Source of the DNA: JAENVU01 sp963756815
Lineage (GTDB): Bacteria; Actinomycetota; Acidimicrobiia; IMCC26256; JAENVU01
Assembly: GCA_963756815.1 (NCBI GenBank)
Contig: CAVWPR010000008.1
Coordinates: forward strand, 299,921-363,920
Direction: 5' to 3'
DNA length: 64,000 bases
Under the pieces are notes generated by a model. The model was given only the letters and a program-made list of their open reading frames with translations. It searched no databases and had not been told where the DNA came from. Shown here in pieces: positions 45,586 to 54,395 of the stretch; the first letter of the stretch is position 1, and every line of letters begins with the position of its first letter. A program made the translations under genes and the position numbers.

Positions 45586-45966
45586 CTACGCGGCGAGGCC
45601 GGCGGCCGCTGCGGCCGCGACCACGCCGAACGTGGTGGCGAGCATCGCGGTCGTGCGCTTCGGGAGCCCGGCGCGCAGGGCCAGGAGGGCGGCGCAGCCG
45701 TCGACCGCCGCCGCGACGGCGAGCAGCCGGGTCCGGACGGGCCCGTCGGCGAGCACGAGCTCGACACCCGCTTGCGCGCTGCCCAATCCCCACATCCGGA
45801 GCAGGAGGCGCGTCTCGCGATTGGAGGACACGCCGAAGGCGCGCGACATCGGTCCGGGCGCCACGAGCGCGAGGGCACCGGCACCCAGCGCGGTCGCGCC
45901 GATCACCTGGGCGAAGGGATCGTCGGTGGTGGGGCGATCGGCCGCGTCGGGCGATCGGGGGATCAC
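45586..45966 (-). CDS. small hydrophobic membrane protein, unknown function
   Basis: A 126-residue protein with three to four hydrophobic segments: VIGATALGAGALALVAP, LAVAAAVDGCAALLALRAG and AMLATTFGVVAAAAAAGLAA. Between them is FGVSSNRETRLLLRMWGLGS. I do not recognise a named family with confidence; it resembles small DUF4267-like integral membrane proteins. GTG 45966 is supported by TACGGT 7 nt upstream. It is transcribed in the same direction as the RibD-like gene 87 bp downstream and is divergent from the methyltransferase at 46031. Function unknown. Confidence 0.7.
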   Translation of the reverse strand: MIPRSPDAADRPTTDDPFAQVIGATALGAGALALVAPGPMSRAFGVSSNRETRLLLRMWGLGSAQAGVELVLADGPVRTRLLAVAAAVDGCAALLALRAGLPKRTTAMLATTFGVVAAAAAAGLAA

Positions 45967-45973
45967 GACGCTG

Positions 45974-45979
45974 ACCGTA
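45974..45979 (-). promoter_or_regulatory. -10 element TACGGT, leaderless start
   Basis: Reverse-strand TACGGT ends 7 nt before GTG 45966. Confidence 0.5.
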
Positions 45980-46030
45980 CCTGCCCTGGCGGCGCCGCGA
46001 CAGGGCCGGACCTGAGCTCGGGGCGGACGC

Positions 46031-46813
46031 GTGCAGCAGACTCGACGTGTGGCCGTCGTCGTTCCTCTCACCGAGATCACGACCCGGCTCGCGCGCGCCG
46101 GTTGCGTCGCGGCCGAGGCCGAGGCGCACGAGCTGCAGCGGGCCGCCCCGGATCCGCCGACGCTCGAGCAGTGGGTTCGGCGACGGTCCGACGGCGAGCC
46201 GCTGGCCTGGATCACCGGCTCGACGACCTTCGCCGGACATCGGCTGCACGTCGCCACCGGGGTGTACGTGCCGCGACCGCACTCCGAGGAGCTCGCGGAG
46301 CGGGCGGCGGCGGTGCTCCCCGCGGGAGGCCGGGCGCTGGACCTCTGCACGGGGACCGGAGCGATCGCCGCGCACCTGCGCGCCTCGGATCCGACGGCTC
46401 GCGTCATCGGCGTCGATCGGGACCCACGCGCCGCGGCCTGCGCCGTCCGCAACGGGGTGCCGACCATCGTGGGCGACCTCGCCGACGCGGTGGTCGGCGA
46501 CGCGACGTGGGACGTCGTCACGGCGGTCGCGCCCTACGTGCCGACCGGCGAGCTGCGCCTCCTGCCCGCCGACGTGCAGCGCTTCGAGCCGCGGATCGCG
46601 CTCGACGGCGGCCGGGACGGCCTGGCGCTCGTCGGACGGATCGTGGACACGGCGGCGCGACTGCTGCGGCGCGGAGGCCGGCTCGTGCTCGAGCTCGGCG
46701 GCGAGCAGAGCGACACGATCGCCGACGCACTCGTCGGCGCGGGATTCGACGCGGTCGAGCCGTGGTGGGACGAGTGCGACGACCTGAGGGGACTCGCGGC
46801 CCGCCGCGTCTAG
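46031..46813 (+). CDS. PrmC/HemK-like methyltransferase lacking the NPPY motif
   Basis: A 260-residue class I methyltransferase similar in order to PrmC (release-factor glutamine methyltransferase). The N-terminal helical part carries PLAWITGSTTFAGHRLHV and YVPRPHSEELAERA (PrmC: PRPxTE). Motif I is ALDLCTGTGAIAAHLRA and the acidic site IGVDRDPRA. The diagnostic NPPYVP, whose Asn/Pro hold the Gln side chain, reads AVAPYVPTGE. The Asn is absent, so Gln methylation is doubtful, and another true prmC should exist elsewhere. GTG 46031 is assumed. Its TAG stop shares the palindrome CTAG with the convergent gene's stop. Confidence 0.8.
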   Translation: MQQTRRVAVVVPLTEITTRLARAGCVAAEAEAHELQRAAPDPPTLEQWVRRRSDGEPLAWITGSTTFAGHRLHVATGVYVPRPHSEELAERAAAVLPAGGRALDLCTGTGAIAAHLRASDPTARVIGVDRDPRAAACAVRNGVPTIVGDLADAVVGDATWDVVTAVAPYVPTGELRLLPADVQRFEPRIALDGGRDGLALVGRIVDTAARLLRRGGRLVLELGGEQSDTIADALVGAGFDAVEPWWDECDDLRGLAARRV

Positions 46814-49234
46814 AGGTACTCGGCCCGCTCCAACCAGGTGAGCGAGACCCAACCGGGCACCACCGGGATCCAGAACGTGGCGAGGCGGAACAGGAACACG
46901 GAGGGGACGGCGACGTCGTTCGGCATGCCCGCCGCGACCAGCCCGGCGATCGCCGCGGCTTCCAGCGCGCCCAGGCCTCCGGGGGTGGGCGCGACGGTCG
47001 CGATGGCGGAGGCCACGAGGTAGATGGATCCGACCTGGGCGAAGCTCAGGTCGGAGCCGCCGAACGCCTCGATCGAGAAGAACAGGGCGACGATGAACGA
47101 GAACGTCACGACCGCGGAGCCGCCGAGGAGCAGCGCGACCTTCGTCGGGTGCCGCAGCGTGCCGGTGAGACCGTTGAGCGAGCGTCGGAGGATGGGGACG
47201 AGCCGGCCGGTGATCTGCTTGCGCACCCACGGGATCGCGAAGCCGACTGCGGTGAACAGCGCGACCCCGGCGAGGCCGTAGAGCGCGACCGTCGGGTCCG
47301 GGAGCGAGATCGAGCCGAACGCGTCGCGCCCGGCCCACACCGCGAAGATCAGGAGCATCCCGATGTGCACCACCACGCCGGCCACGAAGTTGAGACCGAC
47401 ACTGGTGACCGCGACCGGCGCGTCGACGCCGGCCTTCTGGACGAATCGGGTGTTCAGCGCCATGCCGCCGAGGCCCGCGGGCGCCAGCTTGCTCGCGAAC
47501 GCCGACGCGACCTGGGCGAAGAAGGTCGGGATCGACGGCAGGCGCTGGTTGACCGATCCCATCACCGCGAGCGTCGCGCCGAGGAACGTCATCACGGTGG
47601 CGACCATCACGGGCACGAACCACGCCCACTGTGCGTCGGCGACCTGGTCGGCGATGTCGCCGACGTTGCCGAACTGGGGGATGAGGAAGTAGGTCGCGAG
47701 CGCGAGGGTCGCGACGGTGAACAGCTTGCGACGGCTGAACCGCTCGAGCTGCGCGAGTGCGGGCGGTGCCTCGACACCGTGCGCCTCGATCTCGGTCCGG
47801 AGCTCGTCGAGCAGCTCCCGGTGCTGCTTGAGCCCGGCGCGCGTCGCACCGGCGAGCGCGCCGGGCTGCAACAGAGGCAACGCCGAGGCGACCGGGTCGG
47901 TGCCGAGCACCCGGACCGCGGAGTCCACGGTGCGGTGCGCGCCGACGGCGAGGCCGAGCGCGACGAGCAGCTGGGCCATGTCGGTGGCGAGCGCCCGCGT
48001 CGCTCGCCGCCACCTCGGCGAACCCGAAATCGATGAGCCACGGCGCACCGTCGCCGTCGACGATGACGTTCGCACGGCGGAGGTCGCGATGGGCGATCCC
48101 GTGCTCGCGCATGATGGACACCTGGCGCCACAGCTCGTCGAGGAGCGCGTCGGTGATCCGGTCGTCCTCGAGCCGGTCGAACCGCGTGCCCTCCACGAAC
48201 TCGTACACGAGGAGCATCGACTCGTCGCCGACACCGGCGACCGCCCGTACCCCGGGCGTGCGGACGCCGGCGTCGCGCGTCAGCAACGAGACGAGGGCTT
48301 CGTGCTCGACGCTTCGGCGCAGGCTGAGGAACGGGCGTTCGTCGCCGACGTTCTTCAACCGGACGAAGCGATAGGTGCGGAACAGGAGGTCGGCGGAGCG
48401 CTCCTCCGGGCTCTTGACCTTCGTGTACAGGCGGGAGCCGTCGGGGCGGGCGATGAAGTACGCGCTGGCGCGCCGGCCGAGATTCGGGTCGCGGGTGAGA
48501 CCCGCGCCCGACACGCCGGTGGCCTGCAGCGCGGCGCGCACCGCGGCGAGCGTCGGGCGCTGGTCGGGGCGCCCGTACATCAGGAGCACGAGACACCCTG
48601 CGGTCGCACCGATCGCGATGGCGGTGAAGAACGCAGTCGGCACCCGGTTGGAGACGGTGAGCTGGAGCACGGTGATCGCCGCGCCGACGAGCAGCCCGGT
48701 ACGGCGCCACCGGTGACCGACGAAGGGGCCGAGGATCACGAACGAGGCCACCAGCTCCGTCATCGCGACCGGCGGCGCGATCGAGAGGTCGGGTCCGCCG
48801 TGGATCGCGATCCGGCTCGCGGTGGCGTGGCCCGCGGAGTTGTTCAGCCAGTGGATCGCACCGGACATGAAGAGGCCGCTCAGGAACCAGCCCGTGAGCA
48901 GGTAGCCGAGGAGGCGGTATCGCTTGGTGAGGAACGGCGGCAGGAGCACCGCGAGGGTGACGAGCCCGAACGCGAACTTGCCGGCGCCGTGGATGAAGCG
49001 CTCGGCGGCGGGCGACACGAACTCGAAGAGGCCGAGCAGGTCCTTCTCGACGCCGAGCAGCCCGTCGCGCGCCCAGCGCGCCAGGGCGAGGAGCAGGACG
49101 GCGACCAGTGCGAACGTGAAGAGGCGGAGGACGTCGCTCGCGGATCGGACGTAGCCGACGATCTCCTCGGGTTCCTCGATCGCCGCGACGGCCGACGGGA
49201 CGGCGTCATCCGGCTCGGCGACCGTGATCGACAT
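46810..49234 (-). pseudogene. membrane - kinase-like - flippase-like (LPG synthase TM) fusion, one frameshift
   Basis: About 807 residues after removing one extra base near 47994-47996. It has three parts. An N-terminal membrane block has about six helices (LFTFALVAVLLLALARW to AFFTAIAIGATAGCLVLL). A central protein-kinase-like or aminoglycoside-phosphotransferase-like domain has YTKVKSPEERSADLLFR, GIAHRDLRRANVIVDGDG (HRD, Asn) and PWLIDFGFAEV (DFG). The C-terminal eight-helix domain of the lysylphosphatidylglycerol-synthase TM family (YLIASAIATVAPTPGG-like region, reading LVASAIATVAPTPGGLGALE) lacks the aminoacyl-transferase domain. Such TM domains flip or stabilise lipids. A lipid-linked substrate phosphorylated and moved by one protein is possible. 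ATG 49234. Confidence 0.75.
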
Positions 49235-49298
49235 CGGGGGACGCTCGCACCCGTCCCGGCACGGGGTCAAGCGCCCCGGCCGTCGGCACGGCGTGATC

Positions 49299-49304
49299 TA
49301 CCGT
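49299..49304 (+). promoter_or_regulatory. -10 element TACCGT, leaderless start
   Basis: TACCGT ends 7 nt before ATG 49312. It overlaps the upstream GTG 49303, which argues for the ATG as start. Confidence 0.5.
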
Positions 49305-49311
49305 GATCCCG

Positions 49312-51055
49312 ATGCCGGACGGGGTGGACGCGCGGGCCGGCGCGGATCGTTGGCGGCGCGCCTATCCGGTCGCTCTGGTGCTCGTGCTCCTGCCGTTCGT
49401 GGTCGCGATCGTCACCTCGCTCCTCGACGGTGGGCACACCGCGTTCGCCGACCGTGCGTTGATGGAGCTGCGGATCCGCGACGTCGGCGTGCACCCGGTG
49501 ACGATCGGGCTCTACTCGCGCGACGGGTGGGCCCACCCCGGGCCGTTCGTCTACTACGTGCTCGCGGTCCCGTACCGCCTGTTCGGCTCCGACATGAACG
49601 CGTTGATGGTCGGCTCGCTGATGATCAACGCGGCCGCGGTCGCGGCGATGGGCGCGATCGCGCGGCGCATCGGCGGCCTGGGCGCCGCGCTCGTGGTCCT
49701 CCTGGCTGCGAGCGCGGTGGCGCGTGCGCTCGGCGTCGCGCTGCTCGCCGATCCGTGGGTGTGCTGGATCACCGTGCTGCCGTTCGGGGTCGCCTGCCTG
49801 CTCACGTGGGCGCTCGCGGACGGACGGATCTGGGCGCTGCCGGTGACCGCGCTCGTGGTGTCGTTCCTCGTCCAGACGCACGTGGGCTACGCGCCGATCC
49901 TGATGCCGGCGTTCCTGGTGGGGATCGTGTGGCTGGTCGTCCGCGTCCGACGCTGGTCCCGAGGCTCGGACCCGCATCCGCAGGCGCGTTCCCTCGCCTG
50001 GTCGGGGTTGGCGACCGTCGGCGCCCTCGCCGTGGTGTGGGCACCGCCCCTGTGGGACGAGTGGCGGGGGACCGGCAACCTGTCGACGGTCGTCCGCTGG
50101 TTCTCCGACAACACGGAGGCCGCGCACACCCTCACCGAGGGTGCCCGCATCGTCGGGGGCCAGTTCGCGATCGTGCCCGACTGGATCACGGGCACCCGGC
50201 GCGTCGGCTTCGACGGATCCATCACCCTGACCCACGAGACGCTGGTACCGCTGCTGCTCATCCCGGTGCTGCTCGCGGTCGTGATCGCGTTCCGCCGGCG
50301 CGACCGCGTCGCCCGCAGCCTCCTCGTGATGCTCGGGGTCACCGTGGTCGCGGGGGTGGCGTCGGTCGCCCGCACGAGCGGCACGATGTACGAGTACCGC
50401 CTCCTGTGGACCTGGACCCTCGGCGCGCTCGTGACCGCCGCGGCCGCGTTCGCGGGTTGGCGGGGCACGCGCTCACGGCTGCCCGCCGTGGCCCGGCCGG
50501 TGATGATCGGTGTGCTCCTGGCCACGTTGCTCGGCCTGACGGTGGTCCAGACCGCCGACGCCGCCGACACCGATCGCACCTACGTGTGGGACTCCCCGCA
50601 GGTGGCCGAGGCCGTCGCCCGGGCCGAGCGCCACCTGCAGCGCAACGGTGGACAGCTGGTCTTCACGTCGGAGACCTTCGTCGGGAACTGGTACCAGCAG
50701 GGGGTGATCCTGGCCTTCGAGCACGACGGGTTCGACGTCCGCGTCCCCAAGGACGTCGCCGACGTGTACGGACGCCATCGCGTCCGCGACGACGGCAAGG
50801 TCCAGGCGGACCTGCTCGTGCTCGCGAACACCGAGCTCGTGGGGTTCACCGGGCGGCCCGGGTACCACGTGCTCGGCTTCGGCGCCCGCCGGTCCCTCGC
50901 CGCGACCGTGCGGGAGGCGGACGCGGATCGACGCGCGCGGCCGGCGGCTGGCCGAGGCGCGCCGCAAGGGGCGGCTCACCGCCGACGAGTTCACCCGTCG
51001 TGCCCTCGCACTGCAGGTGCCGGACGCAGTGCTGATCCTCGAGCGCGACCGGTGA
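49312..51055 (+). pseudogene. GT-C-like polytopic membrane protein, paralog D, one late frameshift
   Basis: The best preserved member of the four-copy family, about 580 residues. TM1 is ALVLVLLPFVVAIVTSLL. The first loop has ALMELRIRDVGVHPVTIG and AHPGPFVYYVLAVP. Further blocks are LADPWVCWITVLP, FLVQTHVGYAPILMP, GNLSTVVRWFSDN and several helices to LLATLLGLTVVQTA. A soluble C-terminal domain (QRNGGQLVFTSETFVGNWY) follows. One extra base near 50937 shifts the last 38 residues, which then read RRLAEARRKGRLTADEF, a short charged tail absent from the other copies. It lies 40 kb from copies A-C and next to the kinase-flippase fusion, divergent from it. Envelope glycosyl transfer is inferred. Confidence 0.72.
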
Positions 51056-51118
51056 GCGATCCTCGATGGCGTTGGTCGCGCCATGATTCGGGATCACCCC
51101 CGACGAAGGGACGGCGCC

Positions 51119-51409
51119 ATGGAGTGTGAGCACCTCGGGTCCATGACCCTCGACGTACCGCCGAGCGGCGACGGCTGTGTCGAGTGCCTCGCCACCGGCG
51201 GTCACTGGGTGCACCTGCGCCGTTGCCTGGAGTGCGGGCACATCGGGTGCTGCGACAGCTCGCCGGGGCGTCACGCCTCCGGGCACTTCCACGGCACGAC
51301 GCACCCGCTCGTCCAGAGCTTCGAGCCCGGCGAGGAGTGGATCTGGTGCTACGCCGACGAGATCGGCGTGGAGATCGAGGGCGCGCCCGCGAGCCCGTCG
51401 CACCCGTGA
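51119..51409 (+). CDS. UBP-type zinc finger protein
   Basis: A 96-residue protein made almost wholly of a ZnF-UBP domain (PF02148 type): CEH at residues 3-5, CVEC at 20-23, CLECGHIGCC at 36-45, then His-rich RHASGHFHGTTH. In eukaryotes this finger binds the ubiquitin C-terminus; free-standing bacterial copies are common in actinobacteria and have no assigned role. ATG 51119 is chosen over an in-frame ATG at 51083 because the finger begins there. Its TGA overlaps GTG 51406 of the reductase downstream, so the two are coupled. Intact. Confidence 0.85.
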   Translation: MECEHLGSMTLDVPPSGDGCVECLATGGHWVHLRRCLECGHIGCCDSSPGRHASGHFHGTTHPLVQSFEPGEEWIWCYADEIGVEIEGAPASPSHP

Positions 51410-52527
51410 CCGACGCCATGCGGGCGTGGCGCACGCACGAGTACGGCGCGCCGCTCGACGTGCTCCGCCTCGACGAGGTGCCGGTGCCGGTCCCGGACGC
51501 CGCCGAGGTGCGCGTGCACGTGCACGCGATCCCGCTGAACCTCAACGACCTCGAGCGCATCACCGGCGGCAACATGATGGTCCGGCCGGAGCTGCCGTAC
51601 TCGCCGGGCATGGAGGTGATGGGCGTCGTCGACGCCTGCGGGGCGGGCGCCGAGGAGTGGTTGGGCGCCCGCGTCGTCGCGATGCCGCGTCAGGCGTTCG
51701 GCGGGTACGCGGAGTACGCCGTGTGCCCGGCCGTCTCGGTGTTCGCGATGCCCGACGACATCCCGCTCCCCGACGCGGCGGCGCTCTACTTCCCGTTCCA
51801 CCTCGCGTGGCTCGGACTCCACGAACGGGCCGAGCTCGCGGCGGGGGAGCAGGTGCTCGTGCACGCGGCGGCCGGCGGCGCGGGCTCCGCCGCGGTGCAG
51901 CTCGCCGTCGACGCCGGCGCGACGGTGTTCGCCACCGCGAGCACCGACGAGAAGCTGGCCGTGTGCCGGGACCTGGGCGCGAGCGTCACGATCAACACGA
52001 CCGTCGACGACGTCACCGCGCGCGTGCTCGAGGAGACCGACGGGCGGGGCGTCGACGTCGTGTTCGACACGCTCGGTGGCCCGACGATGACGTCGTCACT
52101 CGGCGCGACCGCGTACAACGGTCGGTACGTGATGATCGGCGCCGCGGCCGACAAGGTGACGGCCGACGAGCCGTTCATCGTCCCTCGCCAGGTGATGGGG
52201 GCCAACGTCCGCCTGTGCGGGGTGCTGCTCGCCTACGCCGTCCCGGAGATCCGCACCCTCGTGAAGCAGGCGATGGGCTTCAATTTCCTCCCGCGCGAGC
52301 TCGGTGAGCGGATCACGGCCGAGGTCGTCGAACGGGTGCGGGCGGGCCGCGTCCGGGCGGTCGTGGGGACGACGGTCGACTTCGAGGCGATCCCGGAGGC
52401 GATCACCGCGATGGCCGAGCGACGGACCATCGGCCGCACGGTCGTGCTCCTCCCGGCGGCGGCCGGGGAGCCGGCTCAGCCGGCGCGTTCGGCGAAGAAC
52501 GCGCGGATCCACCCGCCCACGACCTGA
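51406..52527 (+). CDS. medium-chain reductase, NADPH:quinone oxidoreductase-like
   Basis: About 373 residues of the zinc-independent MDR (QOR) group. Seen: AWRTHEYGAPLDVLRLDEVP, IPLNLNDLERITGG, LPYSPGMEVMGVVDACG, the nucleotide-binding VLVHAAAGGAGSAAVQLA and DGRGVDVVFDTLGG. No catalytic zinc ligands. It reduces quinones or enones with NADPH. GTG 51406 overlaps the zinc finger stop; ATG 51418 is an alternative. The last 50 bp run into the convergent amidotransferase gene, and the terminal residues look unlike the family, so the true stop may be affected by an error. Coupling to a UBP finger suggests a shared role, unproven. Confidence 0.85.
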   Translation: MTDAMRAWRTHEYGAPLDVLRLDEVPVPVPDAAEVRVHVHAIPLNLNDLERITGGNMMVRPELPYSPGMEVMGVVDACGAGAEEWLGARVVAMPRQAFGGYAEYAVCPAVSVFAMPDDIPLPDAAALYFPFHLAWLGLHERAELAAGEQVLVHAAAGGAGSAAVQLAVDAGATVFATASTDEKLAVCRDLGASVTINTTVDDVTARVLEETDGRGVDVVFDTLGGPTMTSSLGATAYNGRYVMIGAAADKVTADEPFIVPRQVMGANVRLCGVLLAYAVPEIRTLVKQAMGFNFLPRELGERITAEVVERVRAGRVRAVVGTTVDFEAIPEAITAMAERRTIGRTVVLLPAAAGEPAQPARSAKNARIHPPTT

Positions 52528-53179
52528 CGGTCGAGCGGCCGGCGCAGGGTGCGCGCGCGCCGCGTCGACCTTGGCCGCTCCGATCAGCTCGACCCGGCGG
52601 TGCAGCAGGTCGTCGGCCAGCTCGGGGACGAACTCGGGGTGCGGCTGGAGCGTCCACGCCCGATCGCCGATCGTGAGCCCGGCGATCGGGCAACCGTCGG
52701 CTCCGAGCGAGGAGCTCGGCGCCGTCGGGCACCGCGAGGACCTGGTCCTCGTGGCTGGCGACGAGCGCGACCGACGAGCGGCGCGGTCGCATCCAGCTCT
52801 GCGGTGCGACGATCTCGTAGTCACGGACGCCCACCTGCCAACCGTCGGAGGCGCGCTGCACCGGCGCGCCGAGCGCCTGCGCGGCGAGCTGGTGCCCGAA
52901 GCAGATGCCCACGTAGGGCCGCTCGGTGACGAGCAGCTCGCGCAGCAGGTCCTCGGCCGACGTGATCCAGGGGTGCGCGTCGTACACCGAGCAGCGGCTC
53001 GGTGACAGCAGCCAGCCGTCGCACTCACGACCGGAGCCCGGGAAGCGATCCTCGTCGAGGTCGTAGCGCACGAGCTCGACGTCGGGTCCGAGCAGGGCGG
53101 CGAAGAGCTCCGGGTAGTCGCCGGCGATGTCGGTGCTCGTGGCGGCCACGTGGCCGACGAGCAGCAGGCCGAGCCGCAT
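52476..53179 (-). pseudogene. class I glutamine amidotransferase-like protein, two frameshifts
   Basis: About 233 residues after removing two extra bases near 52709 and 52558. The nucleophile elbow is VGICFGHQLAAQALG (Cys93) and the catalytic His is in WTLQPHPEFVPELADD, with the usual Glu two residues after it read as PEF. The stand-alone form resembles GMP-synthase-type amidotransferase proteins such as the YfeJ/Rv2859c-like group that act on small molecules or polyamines. ATG 53179 begins MRLGLLLVGHVA. It ends GWIRAFFAERAG. It converges on the quinone reductase. Acceptor unknown. Confidence 0.78.
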
Positions 53180-53288
53180 CAGCGGACGCGGCCCTTCGGC
53201 GGCTCCACGCGCGCCTCCGCGCGGCCGAGTGAGGGCGGCTCGCTGCGCCGCGGCTCGTCTCCGCTGCGCTCCGTCGCGGGAAGGTCGG

Positions 53289-54395
53289 TCACCGGAACGA
53301 GAAGACCGACGTCGTTCGTGCCTCGAGCGCCGGGAGGTGCCCGGCCTCGCGCAGGCGCGGCATCACGCCCTCGCCGAACCAGTACGCCTCCTCGAGATGG
53401 GGATAGCCCGAGAGGATGAACTCGTCGAAGCCGAGGTCGGCGTACTCGAGGATCCGCTCGGTGACCTCGTCGTGGCTGCCGACGAGACCGGTGCCGACGC
53501 CACCGCGTACCAACCCGAAGCCGGCCCACACGTTGGGGTGGACGAGCAGTCGCTCGCGGTCGCCCCCGTGCAGCTCCGCCATGCGCCGCTGGCCGACGGA
53601 CGCGGTCGCAGCGAAGTCCTGCTGTGCAGCTGCGATCGCAGTCGGGTCCATCGATGTGACGAGCGCGTCGGCGACGTCCCACGCCGCGGCCGCGGTCGGC
53701 CGGGCGATCACGTGGAACCGGATGCCGAACCGCAGCGTGCGGCCGGCCGCCGAGGCGAGGGCCCGCATCCGGTCGAGCCGCTCGGCGACCATCGCGGGTG
53801 GCTCGCCCCACGCGAGGTAGACGTCGACGTGCTCGGCCGCCACCGCCTCGGCCGCTGCGGATGCGCCGCCGAAGTACACGTCCGGCAGCGGATCCGGGAC
53901 CGCGCGGGTCGTCGCGCCCTCGACCCCGTAGAAGCGACCGGCGAAGTCGAACGGCTCACCCGACCAGGCGCCCCGCAGCACCTCGAGGAACTCCGCGGTC
54001 TGTGCGTAGCGGGTGTCCTTGTCGTCGTGGATCCCGAACCGTGCGAGCTCGGCGGCCTCCGCGCCGGTCACGATGTTCACGAGGAGCCGGCCCCCCGACA
54101 TGCGTTGGTAGGTGGACGCCATCTGCGCGGCGAGGGTCGGCGTCAGCAGGGCGGGCCGGAAGGCCACGAGGAACTTGACGCGCCGGGTGAGCGGGAGGAG
54201 CGACGCGGTGCTGAGCCACGCGTCCTCGCAGCCGGTGCCGCAGGGCGTGAGCATGCCGTCGAAGCCGAGGCGGTCGCACGCCACCGCCACCTGCGCGAGG
54301 TAGTCGTGGTCCGGTGCGCGACGGTGTGCGTCCGGCATCGTCGGCAGCACCTCACGCGAGTCCCCGCCGGTCGGCAGGAACCAGTGCATCTTCAC
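53289..54395 (-). CDS. SsuD-like FMN-dependent alkanesulfonate monooxygenase (LLM class)
   Basis: A 368-residue LLM flavoenzyme very like SsuD: MHWFLPTGGDSREV, GFDGMLTPCGTGCEDAWL, FLVAFRPALLTPTLAAQ, SGGRLLVNIVTGAEAAE, YFGGASAAAEAVAAEHVDVY and GSHDEVTERILEYADLG. SsuD uses FMNH2 and O2 to split sulfonates into aldehyde and sulfite. No SsuE reductase or ABC importer is adjacent, so dibenzothiophene- or nitronate-type relatives remain possible. GTG 54395 overlaps the stop of the carbonic anhydrase upstream (GTGA); ATG 54389 is an alternative. The 109-bp gap after it holds only GC-rich sequence. Confidence 0.87.
   Translation of the reverse strand: MKMHWFLPTGGDSREVLPTMPDAHRRAPDHDYLAQVAVACDRLGFDGMLTPCGTGCEDAWLSTASLLPLTRRVKFLVAFRPALLTPTLAAQMASTYQRMSGGRLLVNIVTGAEAAELARFGIHDDKDTRYAQTAEFLEVLRGAWSGEPFDFAGRFYGVEGATTRAVPDPLPDVYFGGASAAAEAVAAEHVDVYLAWGEPPAMVAERLDRMRALASAAGRTLRFGIRFHVIARPTAAAAWDVADALVTSMDPTAIAAAQQDFAATASVGQRRMAELHGGDRERLLVHPNVWAGFGLVRGGVGTGLVGSHDEVTERILEYADLGFDEFILSGYPHLEEAYWFGEGVMPRLREAGHLPALEARTTSVFSFR

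Noticed and set aside
44849..49270. 1473-codon open frame running from the kinase fusion to the RibD-like gene
   Set aside because: Created by the one-base insertion near 47995 in a strand with few stops. After the shift it is Arg/Pro-rich and matches nothing, while the C-terminal membrane domain continues in another frame.
53180..53288. GC-rich gap between the SsuD-like and amidotransferase genes as a third copy of the two-hairpin repeat
   Set aside because: It contains GGCTCG-type words but not the ordered GGCCC/GGGCC and GCTCG/CGAGC stems.
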